A stretch of DNA of 24,079 nt from DMER64 sp964554535 (GTDB lineage Bacteria; Bacteroidota; Bacteroidia; Bacteroidales; UBA932): the NCBI GenBank assembly GCA_964554535.1, contig CAZKPB010000025.1, positions 1 through 24,079 on the forward strand, read 5' to 3'. The notes under the pieces were generated by a model. It searched no databases and was not told the DNA's origin. It saw only the letters and a program-made list of their open reading frames with translations. Each line of letters starts with the position of its first letter. The stretch's first letter is position 1. The position numbers were made by a program, and so were the translations under genes. Below, piece after piece: positions 23,061 through 24,079 of this stretch.

Positions 23061-23849
23061 TTAGTTGCAACTGATAGTATAATTGGTTACCGGATTCCCG
23101 TGGTCGTCAATAAAGCGTGCGCAGAATTCGCTCATGCCGGGGCCGTTGATGGTAGCGCCCCGCAGGATGTTCTTGCCTTTCTTGAGCGTGACTCTTTTGG
23201 AGACGGCGCTGTCCACGCCCATATGGCGGTCGGTGGCCAGAAGCAACAGCTCTTCCGAGTTGAGCCACCACATGGCTCCCTTGTTGGAACCTACGGCCAG
23301 TCTGACGTTTTCTATGTCTTCTTCACAGTTGATAACGGTAACGGACCAGAAGATGACTCCGTAGCGGTCTTTACCAAGGCCTGTGGCAAAACGGAACAAT
23401 TTAACAAAGAAGTGGTCGCTGTCCAGGGCGTGCCAGGTAAGGGTGGCATTCACAAACTTGGGACCTTCTTCACGTGCCTTGGGCCGGCTGGACGACAAGT
23501 CGACGGGGGGTTGGTATTCCATATTGACTTTTACTTTGTCTCCGTCTTGGGGCAACACGGTGAGCTGGCCGGGGAAGTACTCTTTGCTCAGTGTTTCGCG
23601 GGTGTAACTGTCTGTGAATACGCGGTTGGAGCTGTTGGGCTTGCTGATGGGTTCAAGCAGCATCCAGCGTCTGATAAAGCCTTCGCTGTCGGGCTTGGCT
23701 GTGGGCGTGGTGACCGGAGTGAAGTAGCCTTTGAGGGCGGTCGCCACCTGTTCCCGGGCCTGTTTTTGTTTCCTGGTTTGTCCGTCGGCGGTAGGGCACA
23801 GCGTACCCAGTGCCGCAATACACAAGAAACTGAGGATGATTTTTCTCAT
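23061..23849 (-). CDS. Secreted protein of unknown function in the glycosidase operon
   Basis: The 262-residue protein has a signal peptide (about 1-23, ending TADGQ), then a predominantly beta-strand sequence with conserved-looking patches: YFTP (about 42-45), RRWMLLEPI, YGVIFWSVTVINC and NKGAMWWLNSEELLLL, and a C-terminal part containing KKGKNILRGATINGPGMSEFC. No catalytic motif of a known hydrolase was identified. The pattern resembles a family of Bacteroidales secreted proteins found next to arabinan- or xylan-acting enzymes; the WWLN segment recalls beta-sandwich sugar-binding modules. It is probably an accessory or binding protein; this is inference. It is the first gene of the operon with GH43 14 bases downstream. 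Confidence 0.8.
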   Translation of the reverse strand: MRKIILSFLCIAALGTLCPTADGQTRKQKQAREQVATALKGYFTPVTTPTAKPDSEGFIRRWMLLEPISKPNSSNRVFTDSYTRETLSKEYFPGQLTVLPQDGDKVKVNMEYQPPVDLSSSRPKAREEGPKFVNATLTWHALDSDHFFVKLFRFATGLGKDRYGVIFWSVTVINCEEDIENVRLAVGSNKGAMWWLNSEELLLLATDRHMGVDSAVSKRVTLKKGKNILRGATINGPGMSEFCARFIDDHGNPVTNYTISCN

Positions 23850-23893
23850 ATTTAGTTGAGGGTTAGGTTAATTTTGGATCAAGTTCCATAATG

Positions 23894-23901
23894 CGAATAT
23901 A
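23894..23901 (-). promoter_or_regulatory. Possible -7 element of the GH43 operon
   Basis: The minus strand reads TATATTCG, one mismatch from TAnnTTTG, with CTTG 19 bases further upstream. It would give a leader of about 40 bases before the start at 23849. Evidence is weak. Confidence 0.3.
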
Positions 23902-24001
23902 GCCGAAATATGTCCGTAAACAAGCTACAATTTACTGTCCCGGATTGATATTTCATAGTAGGTTTATGGGGATTCCGGGGTTTGCCCGTGTAGGGGGTTT
24001 A

Positions 24002-24079
24002 CCCGCGCCGACGGCAGCAGCCCTCGCGCAGCACCGGCGGCAGGGGAGGTCGTTGTGAATTGTCATTCGCCGACGGGTT
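24002..24079. repeat. Dispersed 78-bp GC-rich repeat, copy B (reaches window edge)
   Basis: This copy aligns with 18439-18515 in the same orientation, with the identical 36-base core at 24025-24060. Within it CGCCGACGG or its variant occurs near both ends. The repeat may continue past the window. It lies upstream of the GH43 operon, so copies A and B bracket the whole glycosidase block. Confidence 0.8.

Noticed and set aside
19210..23849. Complete polysaccharide utilisation locus
   Set aside because: No SusC/SusD pair, hybrid two-component system or sigma/anti-sigma regulator lies in the window; it may be part of a locus continuing to the right.

Overview
The window looks like a chromosomal segment of a Bacteroidota genome, most likely order Bacteroidales. 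The evidence is the gene families (secreted and lipoprotein glycoside hydrolases of families 2, 3 and 43, a CE1-type esterase, an FtsX/MacB-type permease, a BlaR1-like M56 protein ending in a TonB C-terminal domain), starts without Shine-Dalgarno sequences, and several copies of the Bacteroidota -7 promoter element TAnnTTTG just upstream of start codons. There are 16 full-length protein genes. No RNA gene, insertion sequence, integrase or CRISPR array was seen, and there is no SusC/SusD pair, so the sugar-cleaving genes do not form a complete classical polysaccharide utilisation locus inside the window.

Layout. (1) 77-5221, minus strand: secreted M28 metallopeptidase, GH2 beta-galactosidase-like lipoprotein and CE1-type esterase; the esterase has its own promoter. 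(2) 5422-9731, plus strand: an orphan ABC-type permease, a CaCA-family Na+/Ca2+ exchanger and a secreted metallo-beta-lactamase-fold hydrolase. An 18-bp-stem hairpin at 9765-9814 separates it from the converging genes. (3) 9829-12109, minus strand: BlaR1-like/TonB sensor, BlaI repressor with an operator-like dyad inside its own promoter, and a Blc-type lipocalin lipoprotein. (4) 12281-12793, plus strand: msrA. (5) 12807-18335, minus strand: a tight four-gene operon in the order CoA-disulfide/persulfide reductase fused to rhodanese, TusA and DsrE2 domains; exported thioredoxin; Cys-rich MarR-type regulator; CopA-type Cu+ ATPase. A 15-bp-arm inverted repeat sits at its promoter. (6) 18373-19203: about 0.8 kb with no intact gene, holding one copy of a 77-78-bp dispersed repeat, a tandem array of 52-bp units each carrying an imperfect palindrome, and an orphan 21-codon signal-peptide ORF. 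(7) 19210-23849, minus strand: a secreted protein of unknown function, GH43 with a beta-trefoil, and GH3. The second copy of the dispersed repeat lies at the extreme right end in the same orientation, so the two copies flank this glycosidase block.

How the genes work together. The outer blocks look like plant-polysaccharide side-chain removal: GH43 plus GH3 for arabinan or xylan type oligosaccharides, GH2 for beta-galactosides, and an esterase for acyl groups. The central block looks like envelope and thiol stress defence: MsrA repairs oxidised methionine, the reductase fusion handles persulfide or CoA-disulfide sulfur, the exported thioredoxin handles envelope disulfides, and CopA expels Cu+. 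The most interesting untested signals are the candidate operators of the BlaI and MarR-type regulators, the 52-bp palindrome array, and the truncated signal-peptide ORF next to it.
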